64,000 nt of DNA from Methylobacter sp. KS41 (lineage in GTDB: Bacteria; Pseudomonadota; Gammaproteobacteria; Methylococcales; Methylomonadaceae). The position numbers and the translations under genes were made by a program. This document shows positions 38,150-46,487 of the stretch, piece by piece. Location: contig PHSP01000001.1 in assembly GCA_002862125.1 (NCBI GenBank), positions 124,001-188,000 on the forward strand. Reading direction: 5' to 3'. How positions within the stretch are numbered: position 1 is the stretch's first letter; every line of letters starts with the position of its first letter. The notes beneath the pieces were generated by a model. That model saw only the letters and a list, made by a program, of their open reading frames with translations. It did no database searches and was not told the origin of the DNA.

Positions 38150-39718
38150 ATGTCAGCGAAGAGAACAGCAATGCGAAAATTAAGAGAAATACTCAGACTC
38201 AGCTATAGCGCCGGATTAAGCATCCGGAAAATCAGTGCCAGCACCAAAATCAGTGTTGGCAGCATCCAAAATATCTTGAAATTGGCCGTGCAGCTGAAAA
38301 TAACCTGGCCGCTACCGGAGGATTGGGATGATCAAACGCTAGCCCTGAAATTTTATCCCCGATCAGACGCTCAGCCTTCAGCCAAATACCAGGAACCGGT
38401 ATGGACAGACGTTCACCTGGAGTTGAAGAAAAAGGGCCTGACCAAGCAGTTGCTCTGGGAGGAGCACACCCAGCACTATCCCTTCGGCTTCGCTCAGGAC
38501 AGGCCGAACCGTTGCTATAGCTACTCGCAGTTCTGCGCTCGTTATGCAGACTGGCGGAAGAAACAAAAACGCTCCATGCGCCAAGTACACCGTGCCGGTG
38601 AAAAGTTGTTTATCGATTATGCCGGACCCACAATGCCAGTGGTCTGCGCCTCAACCAGTGAAATACGCACGGCGCAGATCTTTGTGGCGGTATTGGGCGC
38701 ATCCAATTACACCTTTGCCGAAGCGACCTGGAGCCAAAGCCTGCCGGATTGGTTAGGCAGTCATGTGCGTGCCTTTGAGTTTTTTGGCGGTACGCCAGTA
38801 ATGTTGGTGCCGGATAATTTAAAAAGCGGGGTGACTAAAGCCTGCCGTTACGACCCTCAACTCAACCCCAGTTATCAACAGTTGGCGTCCCATTATTCTG
38901 TCGCGGTGATGCCTGCCAGGCCTTATAAACCGAAAGATAAAGCCAAGGCCGAGGCCGGTGTTTTATTGGTCGAACGCTGGATTATGGCTAAATTGCGCCA
39001 TCACACCTTCTTCTCGTTGGCGGAGTTGAATCAGTGTATCAGTGCCTTATTGACGGAGCTCAATCAAAAACCCTTCAAGCAAATGCCAGGCAGTCGTCAG
39101 CAATGGTTTGAAGCGCTGGATCGACCGGCCTTGTCACCGTTACCGAAGTACGCCTATCAGTACACGGACATCAAAACCGCTCGCGTCAATATCGATTATC
39201 ACCTGATCTACGACCAACACCTCTATTCGGTGCCGCATCACTGTGTGGGCGAACAGGTTGAGTTGCATGCCGGTGATAAACTGATTGAGGTCTATTTTCA
39301 CCACAAACGTATTGCTACTCATATCCGCAAGTTCTATCCCGGCATGACCACCGAGCCAGGGCACATGCCGGAACAGCATGCCCAGCATCAGCAATGGACG
39401 CCAGGGCGATTAATGAACTGGGCGCAATCGATAGGGCCTGAGGTGCTGGTGTGGGTGAAGGGGCAGTTACAGCGTAGGGAGCATCCAGAGCAGGCTTACC
39501 GCGTCTGCCTGGGGTTATTGAGCCTCAATCGAAGCTATGCCGCCGAGCGCTTAAATAAAGCCTGTGCAATCGCCAATAAAGAAGCCCTGTTCAAATTGAA
39601 AAATGTGAAAGCCATTTTGCAAAGTAACCGGGACAAGTTGCCGGAATCAGCGCCGGTGCAACTTTCGTTATTACCTCAGGACCATGAAAACATTCGTGGT
39701 GCAAAGAGTTTCCACTAA
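38150..39718 (+). CDS. istA: IS21-family transposase IstA
   Basis: A 522-residue IstA with an N-terminal helix-turn-helix (LRLSYSAGLSIRKISAS) and a DDE catalytic core: Asp in KLFIDYAGPTMP, Asp in PVMLVPDNLKSGV, Glu in PKDKAKAEAGVLLVERW. The frame is intact. A short palindromic sequence (ttcggcttcgctcaggacaggccgaa, 38482-38507) adds codons PFGFAQDRPN between the usual HP and the YSYSQFC block. Partner istB is broken, so the element is probably immobile unless helped in trans. Confidence 0.93.
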   Translation: MSAKRTAMRKLREILRLSYSAGLSIRKISASTKISVGSIQNILKLAVQLKITWPLPEDWDDQTLALKFYPRSDAQPSAKYQEPVWTDVHLELKKKGLTKQLLWEEHTQHYPFGFAQDRPNRCYSYSQFCARYADWRKKQKRSMRQVHRAGEKLFIDYAGPTMPVVCASTSEIRTAQIFVAVLGASNYTFAEATWSQSLPDWLGSHVRAFEFFGGTPVMLVPDNLKSGVTKACRYDPQLNPSYQQLASHYSVAVMPARPYKPKDKAKAEAGVLLVERWIMAKLRHHTFFSLAELNQCISALLTELNQKPFKQMPGSRQQWFEALDRPALSPLPKYAYQYTDIKTARVNIDYHLIYDQHLYSVPHHCVGEQVELHAGDKLIEVYFHHKRIATHIRKFYPGMTTEPGHMPEQHAQHQQWTPGRLMNWAQSIGPEVLVWVKGQLQRREHPEQAYRVCLGLLSLNRSYAAERLNKACAIANKEALFKLKNVKAILQSNRDKLPESAPVQLSLLPQDHENIRGAKSFH

Positions 39719-39813
39719 CCCTTAAACCCCCTAGATAGCTGAGCAAACAGGGCCTGCATCAGATTGCTGTTGAAAAGCTCTGTATGCTCAATTTCTAAAT
39801 ACAGGACCTTAAC

Positions 39814-40433
39814 ATGATTGAACAAACACTCAACCAACTACGCCAATTGAAACTAAACGGCATGGCTTCTGCGCTGCAAACTCAACTGGAACAGCCTGGT
39901 ACTTATGAAGGGTTAGCCTTTGCAGAGCGCCTGCAATTATTAGTCGATCACGAAGACCAGGCCCGTCATCAGCGCAAACAAGAGCGCTTGACAAGCGCCG
40001 CGCAGTTCAAACTCAAAGCCCATGCCAAAGACATTGATTATCAGGCTGCCAGAGGCCTGCAGCCGTCGCAAATGGCGTCACTATTATTATGTGACTGGTT
40101 AAAAAAAGCTCAGAACCTTTTGCTGACCGGCCCTTGCGGCACAGGCAAAACCTATATTGCTTGTGCGCTCGGTCAGCAAGCCTGCCTGAAAGGTTACAGC
40201 GTCAAATACTACAGGCTTCCACGCCTCATTCTGGCATTGACTCAAGCCAAGGCCGATGGCAGCTACAGCAGATTACTGAAAACTATCGCTGGACTGAACT
40301 TGCTGATCATCGATGACTGGGGCCTGGAACCGTTGAATGCCGCCACCCAAATGACTTGATGGAAATTATGGATGATCGCTATGAGCAGTCTGCCACTGTC
40401 ATTATCAGCCAATTGCCGACAGACAACCCTTAA
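39814..40433 (+). pseudogene. istB: IS21-family helper ATPase IstB, frameshifted and truncated
   Basis: IstB is the AAA+ targeting helper of IstA. The first 170 codons are normal, with Walker A GPCGTGKTYIA and Walker B LLIIDDWGLEPLN. At about 40350 the frame shifts: the original frame stops at 40359, while the next frame continues LMEIMDDRYEQSATVIISQLP and stops at 40433. The remaining 50 or so codons and the right IS end are missing, so the element is truncated. Confidence 0.88.
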
Positions 40434-40573
40434 CATTAGCTGCCAGTCAAGCAAAAAAGATCAATCCTACTTTGTTCGGTTACTTCTATCCATTCAATTA
40501 ACCTTATCTCGCCAAGCAAAGAAATTTGATCAAGAAACAGGTATAAAATCAGTTCGGCTGAACGATACAATTA

Positions 40574-41266
40574 TTACCTGCCGTTCGAATATTCTTCAGT
40601 ACAGTCCTGCATGCATTGATTCATCTTTTGTCTGCAAGCGGTGTTCATGCCGGCGTCATAATTTTCCAGACCAGAAGGATAGGCATTACAGGACCCGATT
40701 GGACATTCTCTGACGCATTGTGCAGCGATTTGCCAACGTTCATTCCCGGATAATACACGTCCACCTTGATTAGCAGCACGGCCTTGGCCGGCACTAGCAT
40801 TTTGCTGCCAATCTTCCATGAATTCGTTTTTATTGCGATCTATATTCAGGGCGACAATGGCCCCCGGGCCAGAAAAGCGAATAGTTGATCCGTTCTGTGA
40901 AAGGGGTTTAAACGTTGAGCTTAATGTTTGCAACCGATTGTTATAACCTCCAGAACTGTCAGGCGTATTCAAAGAGCGCCAAATGTTATATCGAATCAGT
41001 TTACCTTTGTTATCAAAGGAAAAATTTCCGAGGGTATAAACCGGAGCATCCGGCAAACTTCCACCCTGAATACGGATGATTCGGCTGCCGAAGCGATCTG
41101 TTTGGTTATCTTCGATAATCTTGGCGCCGCTTTGGGTGATCAAGTCTTGTACATCAGCCAGATTAGCATTGAGTAGCGCTTGGCCTGGAAAAGGCTGAGC
41201 CTGAGCTGCATAACAGATCACCAAACTTAACCAGATGACAATCGGCTTGTGTTTGTAAATGCTCAT
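40574..41266 (-). CDS. Secreted hypothetical protein with Cys-rich C-terminus
   Basis: Unrecognised 230-residue protein. Residues 1-23 form a signal peptide ending AAQAQ. The middle has a repeated-strand look (FGSRIIRIQGGSLPDAPVYTL; GPGAIVALNIDRNKNEFMED). The last 55 residues hold six Cys (AAQCVRECPIGSC; ACRQKMNQCMQDC), probably disulfide-bonded in the periplasm or outside. AGGAA precedes ATG 41266. It borders the truncated end of the IS21 element. Confidence 0.6.
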   Translation of the reverse strand: MSIYKHKPIVIWLSLVICYAAQAQPFPGQALLNANLADVQDLITQSGAKIIEDNQTDRFGSRIIRIQGGSLPDAPVYTLGNFSFDNKGKLIRYNIWRSLNTPDSSGGYNNRLQTLSSTFKPLSQNGSTIRFSGPGAIVALNIDRNKNEFMEDWQQNASAGQGRAANQGGRVLSGNERWQIAAQCVRECPIGSCNAYPSGLENYDAGMNTACRQKMNQCMQDCTEEYSNGR

Positions 41267-41342
41267 TTAGGTTCCTGTAGGCTGATGAATAGAATCAGTT
41301 TCAATATGTTTTCGTTATTAGATATGATGGTGTTTGGTTCTG

Positions 41343-41614
41343 TCAGGCAGACTTTCTACTCCGTTTATTTCGAAACCGCGACAGAAAGCGCACCAATAAC
41401 AGGTATGCGGCCAGCATGACTAGCGGTAAGGACATACTGATAACCAGAAAGGAAATATTAAAGGGAATCTGGCACTCGTTCCAGGGTGGGATTCCCTTGG
41501 CTGTCAAGCCACTGCAGAGCATACCTCTTTGTTGTCGCGCCAGGGAAATCGCCGTTGCCCACCAGATGCCCGTGGCGATGATCGACAAAATCAGCCAAAT
41601 TTTTTTTGGATCAT
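41343..41614 (-). CDS. Small membrane protein with A8 frameshift just after the start
   Basis: The body (from TTG 41588) is an 81-codon frame with two hydrophobic segments (SIIATGIWWATAISLA; ISFLVISMSLPLVMLAAYLLLV) and a basic tail. A better start, ATG 41614 with GGAGGAAAA before it, leads after three codons into a run of eight A (41600-41607, T on the plus strand). It then hits TGA at the eighth codon. One more A would restore one frame reading MIQKKIWLILSIIATGIWW, a sensible signal-anchor. So this is a homopolymer frameshift: phase variation, slippage, recent decay or a base-calling error. Confidence 0.5.
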
Positions 41615-41755
41615 GGTTTTCCTCCGGTTAGTTTAAATCAGCGCTGTTCCAAATTGATTCGACGAACGATTTTTACGATTGGTGAATGTTTTTTAAGATT
41701 GAAGTGGGTTTAATAAACTCCAAACTTAGGTTGAAAAGGGATCTTTTGCTTTCGG

Positions 41756-42163
41756 CTATACATTTCCTGGTTTTTTTAAAACCAGTCGAGTTGCGGTCTT
41801 GAGTGATTCCATTATTCCGGTAAAAAATTGTTTTATCTCCCCTTCCTTAATATCTTCCAACTTACTATTTGATAGTATTTGTCCTGGTAACACGCTATTT
41901 AGCATTGTAGTTAATACAGCATACTCTTCTTCAACCCATAGAATCCGATTTGTCTCATCACTTGTGAATATCCAAGGTGTTTCTGAATCGAGCTCCTTAA
42001 GGACAATGCGAGATTTCCAGTTGCAATCACCAGAAGAGTTTTGAAGCTCCTCTGTTATCGATGAAATTTGGGAGGTCAAGATTAAGGCATTTCTCTTGCC
42101 TACAACTGTGTTACTAGAATCAGTAATGACCGTCACTTCGATGTATGAGCTTTCATTGTCCAT
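41756..42163 (-). CDS. Hypothetical protein, second gene of an overlapping pair
   Basis: Unrecognised 135-residue acidic soluble protein (MDNESSYIEVTVITDSSNTVV...). It looks like a mixed alpha/beta domain with a helical C-terminus (GEIKQFFTGIMESLKTATRLVL). Its start lies 11 bases inside the previous gene, so the two are co-translated. AT-rich compared with the core genes around, consistent with acquired DNA. Confidence 0.5.
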   Translation of the reverse strand: MDNESSYIEVTVITDSSNTVVGKRNALILTSQISSITEELQNSSGDCNWKSRIVLKELDSETPWIFTSDETNRILWVEEEYAVLTTMLNSVLPGQILSNSKLEDIKEGEIKQFFTGIMESLKTATRLVLKKPGNV

Positions 42164-42758
42164 TCAAAATTTTCTCCGCACTCTTTACTATTTGTTCGCC
42201 AACGACTGATGAAATATACACTCCTCCAACTCCCAACGTGGCAGCCGATACGAGATTAACTTTAATAACAAAAGCTCCACCGATCCCAAGAAAGGCTCCT
42301 TTCAATATTTTTTTCAATTTATTCTTTTTCATTTGGTCATTTTCTATCGATGTCAATTGATCTGCAACTTCACAGGTTTGATTGCGTATCTTATTGATAC
42401 CAACAAGCAAAGCATCTGGGTCGGATTTAAAGCTTGACAATTGGCTGATAAATTTTTTTCCTTCTTTAATTAATGCTTTTGTAGCTTCTTCAGTAACGCC
42501 CGCATCTCTCAGTAAGCCCCTTTCCAAATCCCAAAATTTGTCAAATTTAGCAATATCATCAATTATTTTTGAAATTTCATGCGGGTCCGCTTGTTGTTTG
42601 CGTAATTCGTCAATGAATTCATTATCTTGAGACAAGTGCTTTAGAGCTCTACAACAAATTCTGAATTTATCTTTTAGTTGTTCAATAGTAGGTTCATTTG
42701 TGCTCATTAGATCATTTACTACGTCCACTAATATTTTTGTTGGCATATCTGATCTCAT
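42153..42758 (-). CDS. Hypothetical helical protein with C-terminal membrane segment
   Basis: Unrecognised 201-residue protein. Residues 1-140 are helical and charged (LKDKFRICCRALKHLSQDNEF; LRDAGVTEEATKALIKEGKK). Residues about 150-190 are a Gly/Ala-rich hydrophobic region able to enter a membrane (LKGAFLGIGGAFVI..AATLGVGGVYISSVVG). It overlaps the next gene by 11 bases. The shape (regulatory helices plus a membrane-active tail) is seen in some toxin or defence proteins, but no homology is recognised, so no function is claimed. Confidence 0.5.
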   Translation of the reverse strand: MRSDMPTKILVDVVNDLMSTNEPTIEQLKDKFRICCRALKHLSQDNEFIDELRKQQADPHEISKIIDDIAKFDKFWDLERGLLRDAGVTEEATKALIKEGKKFISQLSSFKSDPDALLVGINKIRNQTCEVADQLTSIENDQMKKNKLKKILKGAFLGIGGAFVIKVNLVSAATLGVGGVYISSVVGEQIVKSAEKILNGQ

Positions 42759-42991
42759 TATTCGTATTTAAATTAAGTTAAAAACTTCAGAATATTCGTT
42801 TTAAAGCATGTCAAAATTTGCTATTTATTGATTGGGCGGCTTCTTCAACCCGCTACAAAAGTTTCGTGGATTCAATTCCGAAGTGCAATCCTAGAACTCA
42901 TATGGGTTCTTGCAATTTGTCAGCAAAAATAATGCATGAGGTGTTTTAAATTTGAGTGTTTTTCGAGGGCGATGATTAAACTTCAGTAAAC

Positions 42992-43715
42992 TTATTCATG
43001 CCGATCTGGAAAAAAATATCGCAGCCATCGCATAATTGTTTGCCACACCCTATCTATATCTTCTGTTTCTCCAAGTTTCGATTGAAGAAAATTCGTTACC
43101 TCCCCGAAGCGATGCGGGGTTTCAAAGTAAGAATCCAAACTCCGAATAATTGGTTTTTCCAATAACTGTATTGCAATATTGGTTTCAAAAATTGGCCGGG
43201 GAAGGCCTTTATGAATAATAAAAGCGTCAAGATCGCATAACGCAAACTCTCGCGATATTGTAGTTAATTTGTCAACCTGCCCAGAATAAGCCAGGTATAA
43301 ATCTTCTGGATTTCTAAGACTTAGAATCCACTTATCTAAAATCGGAACATTGTGAATATTTTGGTGAGATTCACGGAATGTTGAGCCCCCTTCATCTAGA
43401 ATAAGGAATGGTGGAAGCCAGTCTTTTATATTTTCAAGTTTCTGAGCTATCTCTTCATATAAATTTTGATCGACTTTAATACAATTTTCTAATAAGCAAG
43501 CTTCAAAAGCTTTAGCATCATCATTCTGCGTTGATATTTCTACAAGAAATTCCAAATTTGACATTGCCGACCATGCAAGCGCAGCCTTTGTTAAATTAGC
43601 CGAGCCCACAAAACAGCTGTCATCAATGCGATAGTATTTTGCATGGAGATTACTTATTAAAGACAGATGTGAGTTAGGGCGCTCTTTGATAAGGTTCCAT
43701 ACTTCAAGATCGCTA
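42992..43715 (-). pseudogene. PLD-like protein, N-terminally truncated
   Basis: About 240 residues with one phospholipase-D-type HKD motif: LHAKYYRIDDSCFVGSANLT. PLD-family nucleases use two such motifs, and only one is left. The open frame continues 14-18 codons further to 43759, but those codons are antisense to an integrase fragment, so the original N-terminus was lost at a junction near 43716. The residual part (helical, FLQSKLGETEDIDRVW) is unrecognised. Confidence 0.65.
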
Positions 43716-43717
43716 AC

Positions 43718-43900
43718 TCCTGGGCAAGTTGGCACGTCCAGAATGGAACGCCGCTGCATGTGCTAAAAGAGCTGGGTGGTTGGGCTGATTTAACAATGGT
43801 ATTGCGCTATGCTCATTTGTCGAGTACGCACTTAGAAGAGTACGCTAAGAACTCAAAAGCTGTAACTTCTGTGACAAATCTACTACAGACAGATAATTAA
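43718..43900 (+). pseudogene. Tyrosine-recombinase (phage integrase) C-terminal remnant
   Basis: A 60-codon open stretch without a start: SWASWHVQNGTPLHVLKELG, then GWADLTMVLRYAHLSSTHLE and a TAA at 43898. This is the integrase end with the second His/Trp of the active site (GGW) and the catalytic Tyr (RYAHL). It lies 33 bases from the 3' end of tRNA-Met, the usual place for an island integrase. It marks the right border of a decayed island reaching back to the IS21 element. Confidence 0.85.
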
Positions 43901-43933
43901 GACTTTGTAAAATTACCTAACCCTTTGATTTTA

Positions 43934-44010
43934 TGGTGGCGATAGGTGGACTTGAACCACCGACCCCGGGGTTATGAATCCCGTGCTCTAACCAACTGAG
44001 CTATATCGCC
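43934..44010 (-). tRNA. tRNA-Met (anticodon CAU)
   Basis: The minus strand folds as a 77-base cloverleaf with encoded CCA: acceptor ggcgata / tatcgcc, D-arm gctcagttggttagagc, anticodon loop ttcataa giving CAU, T-arm ggtggttcaagtccacc. The base pair next to the anticodon loop is A-C. CAU could also be tRNA-Ile2 with a lysidine; the sequence does not decide between them. An integrase remnant lies just past its 3' end. Confidence 0.9.
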
Positions 44011-44064
44011 ATTTTGACAGGCCTATGTAAAGAGCGGGAATTATAGGTATCCGCAGTTAGTTTG

Positions 44065-45156
44065 TCAAACGTTGAATCGAAAATGAACGACATCGCCGTC
44101 TTTTACGATGTAATCTTTGCCTTCCAGCCGCCATTTTCCGGCATCCTTCGCGCCCTGCTCGCCCTTATAGGCAATAAAGTCCTCGTATGAAATAACTTCA
44201 GCGCGAATAAATCCCTTTTCAAAATCACTGTGAATAACTCCCGCCGCTTGTGGAGCTGAAGCCCCGACAGGAATAGTCCAGGCTCTCACTTCTTTTACTC
44301 CGGCGGTAAAATAAGTGGCAAGACTCAATAAAGAATAACCGGCTCTGACTACTCGATTTAAGCCAGGCTCTTCCAGGCCCAGGTCATCCAGAAACTCTTT
44401 CTTTTCTTCCTCGTCCAACTGAGCTATTTCTGCTTCTATGGCCGCGCAGATCGGCACAACCATGGCCCCTTCCTTGTCGGCGAATGCTTTTACACTATCC
44501 AGCAGAGGATTGTTTTCAAATCCATCATCCTGCACATTCGCAATATACATGGTGGGTTTGAGGGTCATTAAGCAAAGATCTTTTAGCAAGGCTTTTTCAT
44601 CATCTGTTAAAGGCAATGTCCTGGCCGGTTCGCCTGCATCGAGTTGCTTGAAAACTCTCTCCAAAACCAGCTTTTTCGCCAGCTCGTCTTTATTGCCGGT
44701 TCTGGCAATTTTGGTTGCTCGCGCTAAAGCTTTTTCAATCGAAGCCATATCGGCAAGAGCCAATTCAGTATTAATGACTTCAATGTCTGAAATCGGATCA
44801 ATTTTCCCCTCAACATGAACAACATTATCATCGTGAAAACAGCGGACAACGTGGGCTATCGCATCGGTTTCCCGGATATTCGCCAAAAACTTGTTACCCA
44901 AACCTTCACCTTTTGACGCGCCGGCTACCAGTCCCGCAATATCAACAAACTCTATGGTCGTAGGCAATATACGCTCCGGCTTGACGATTTCCGCCAATTT
45001 TTCCATTCTGAAATCCGGCACCGGCACAACGCCGACATTGGGGTCGATCGTACAAAAAGGGTAATTTTCCGCGGCAATTTTTGCTTTTGTTAGTGCATTA
45101 AACAGGGTCGACTTGCCGACATTCGGTAAGCCAACGATTCCACAGTACAGCGCCAT
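44065..45156 (-). CDS. ychF: Redox-regulated ATPase YchF
   Basis: A 363-residue OBG-like P-loop ATPase that binds ribosomes and affects oxidative-stress response. G1 motif GLPNVGKST at residues 9-17, [15 protein letters not shown] (switch I), [20 protein letters not shown] (G3) and a C-terminal TGS domain ending [26 protein letters not shown], all as expected. Usual length. It normally neighbours pth, which is not present here. Confidence 0.96.
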   Translation of the reverse strand: MALYCGIVGLPNVGKSTLFNALTKAKIAAENYPFCTIDPNVGVVPVPDFRMEKLAEIVKPERILPTTIEFVDIAGLVAGASKGEGLGNKFLANIRETDAIAHVVRCFHDDNVVHVEGKIDPISDIEVINTELALADMASIEKALARATKIARTGNKDELAKKLVLERVFKQLDAGEPARTLPLTDDEKALLKDLCLMTLKPTMYIANVQDDGFENNPLLDSVKAFADKEGAMVVPICAAIEAEIAQLDEEEKKEFLDDLGLEEPGLNRVVRAGYSLLSLATYFTAGVKEVRAWTIPVGASAPQAAGVIHSDFEKGFIRAEVISYEDFIAYKGEQGAKDAGKWRLEGKDYIVKDGDVVHFRFNV

Positions 45157-45694
45157 AGAGTTCTCTTGAGAGTTTTGAGTTAAGAATTGAGTAAAGGTAC
45201 AGCAAGATTTTCAAGCCGCGACGGGTAATTATACTAGTTATCGCTTTGGCCTAAACAGTTAAAACGCTAAATTAGGAAGGCAACCGCTTTGATTAGTCCA
45301 GGACCGGAGTAACTTTTTAGAGTTACGCGCATGAGATCAGTTAGCTCGAGAGTGAAAATAATTCCGTGAAACAGCTTATTTTTTGCAGTACAGTTGCTCC
45401 GTAAGGAATGAAAAATTAGCGGCATCATAAATTCATGATTGAGCAATTCATGATTTGCCACGAAGCATTTAACCGGTGTAATGGACAAAAGCCTCTATCA
45501 ATAGACAGAAACGCCATCACCAGTCCGACGCCTTAAATTCAAAGCGAAGTCTCGTCAAGTTTCCACTTGTATTGCTACTGTACTACGGCGCCTATGTTAC
45601 CATATAGAGCGCTTTTTAATCTAATGCTCGATTTAAGAAAAAAATAAAAACATGATTGCAGTTAATACACTATCTCAAGGAAATTAAAGATTTT
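45157..45694. other. Divergent intergenic region
   Basis: About 540 bases between ychF and the DedA gene. A 73-codon minus-strand frame at 45267-45488 lacks a ribosome site and homology. The stretch nearest the DedA start is AT-rich and probably carries its promoter; no motif is clear. Confidence 0.3.
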
Positions 45695-46288
45695 ATGGAA
45701 GAATTATTTATCGGATGGCTAAAAGAATACGGTTACGTCATTTTGTTCCTGTGGAGCATTATAGAAGGGGAAATGGGCCTGATCATGGGTGGAATCATGT
45801 CTCATACCGGAGACATGCAGTATTTCACTACGGTTTTTGTGGCGGGTCTGGGGGGGTTTACCGGCGATCAAATCTATTTTTACGTTGGCCGCTTTAATAA
45901 AGGTTATATTCAACGCAAACTGCATAAACAGCGGCTTAAGTTTGCAATTGCGCATTTGCTGTTAAAAAAATACGGTTGGCCCATTATCTTTATGCAGCGT
46001 TATATGTATGGCTTGCGTACGGTCATTCCCATGTCGATCGGCATTACCAAATATTCTGCAAAAAAGTTTGCTTTCATAAACCTCATTAGCGCGTGGGTAT
46101 GGGCCGCGATTACAGTAACGCCTGCTTATTACTTTGGCGCGGAAATATTGGACTTATTGGCCTACGCAAAACAGCACTGGTACTTTGCGTTGCCAGTAGC
46201 GGGCGGCTTTCTTTTTGGTGTATATGCCTACTTTAAAAAACTGGAGCGGTATTTCATAAATAAACGCAGCGGCCGTTTTTCAAACTGA
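45695..46288 (+). CDS. DedA-family membrane protein
   Basis: About 197-residue DedA/SNARE-associated protein with about five helices. DedA proteins are lipid scramblase- or flippase-like and support the proton motive force. Conserved text: GEMGLIMGGIMSH, GGFTGDQIYFYVGR, and the hallmark FMQRYMYGLRTVIPMSIGITKYS with its paired Arg. ATG 45695 (MEELFIGWLKEYG) with AAGGAAA upstream is preferred to a TTG at 45656. Confidence 0.9.
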   Translation: MEELFIGWLKEYGYVILFLWSIIEGEMGLIMGGIMSHTGDMQYFTTVFVAGLGGFTGDQIYFYVGRFNKGYIQRKLHKQRLKFAIAHLLLKKYGWPIIFMQRYMYGLRTVIPMSIGITKYSAKKFAFINLISAWVWAAITVTPAYYFGAEILDLLAYAKQHWYFALPVAGGFLFGVYAYFKKLERYFINKRSGRFSN

Positions 46289-46487
46289 TAGTCTCATTGC
46301 GCCAAACCAAAAGTTAATAAGCCGATAAAAGAATCCGTAACTTTACTTGAAGCGTCCTGTTAAAAAACGGCTCAATTTGGGTAGCCAGTCAACATCTTCG
46401 GCCCGGTTGAGAAAAGCCTTTCAAGGAGCTCCGGAAATAACCGGCTTCAAATTGCTGCCTTTAGTAATGTAAGAAAAAAGTTGATCA

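Noticed and set aside
43716-43759. The first codons of the PLD-like open frame as a real N-terminus
   Set aside because: They are the antisense of the integrase remnant, so the original PLD N-terminus has been lost.
45267-45488. 73-codon minus-strand frame between ychF and the DedA gene
   Set aside because: No ribosome site and no family resemblance.
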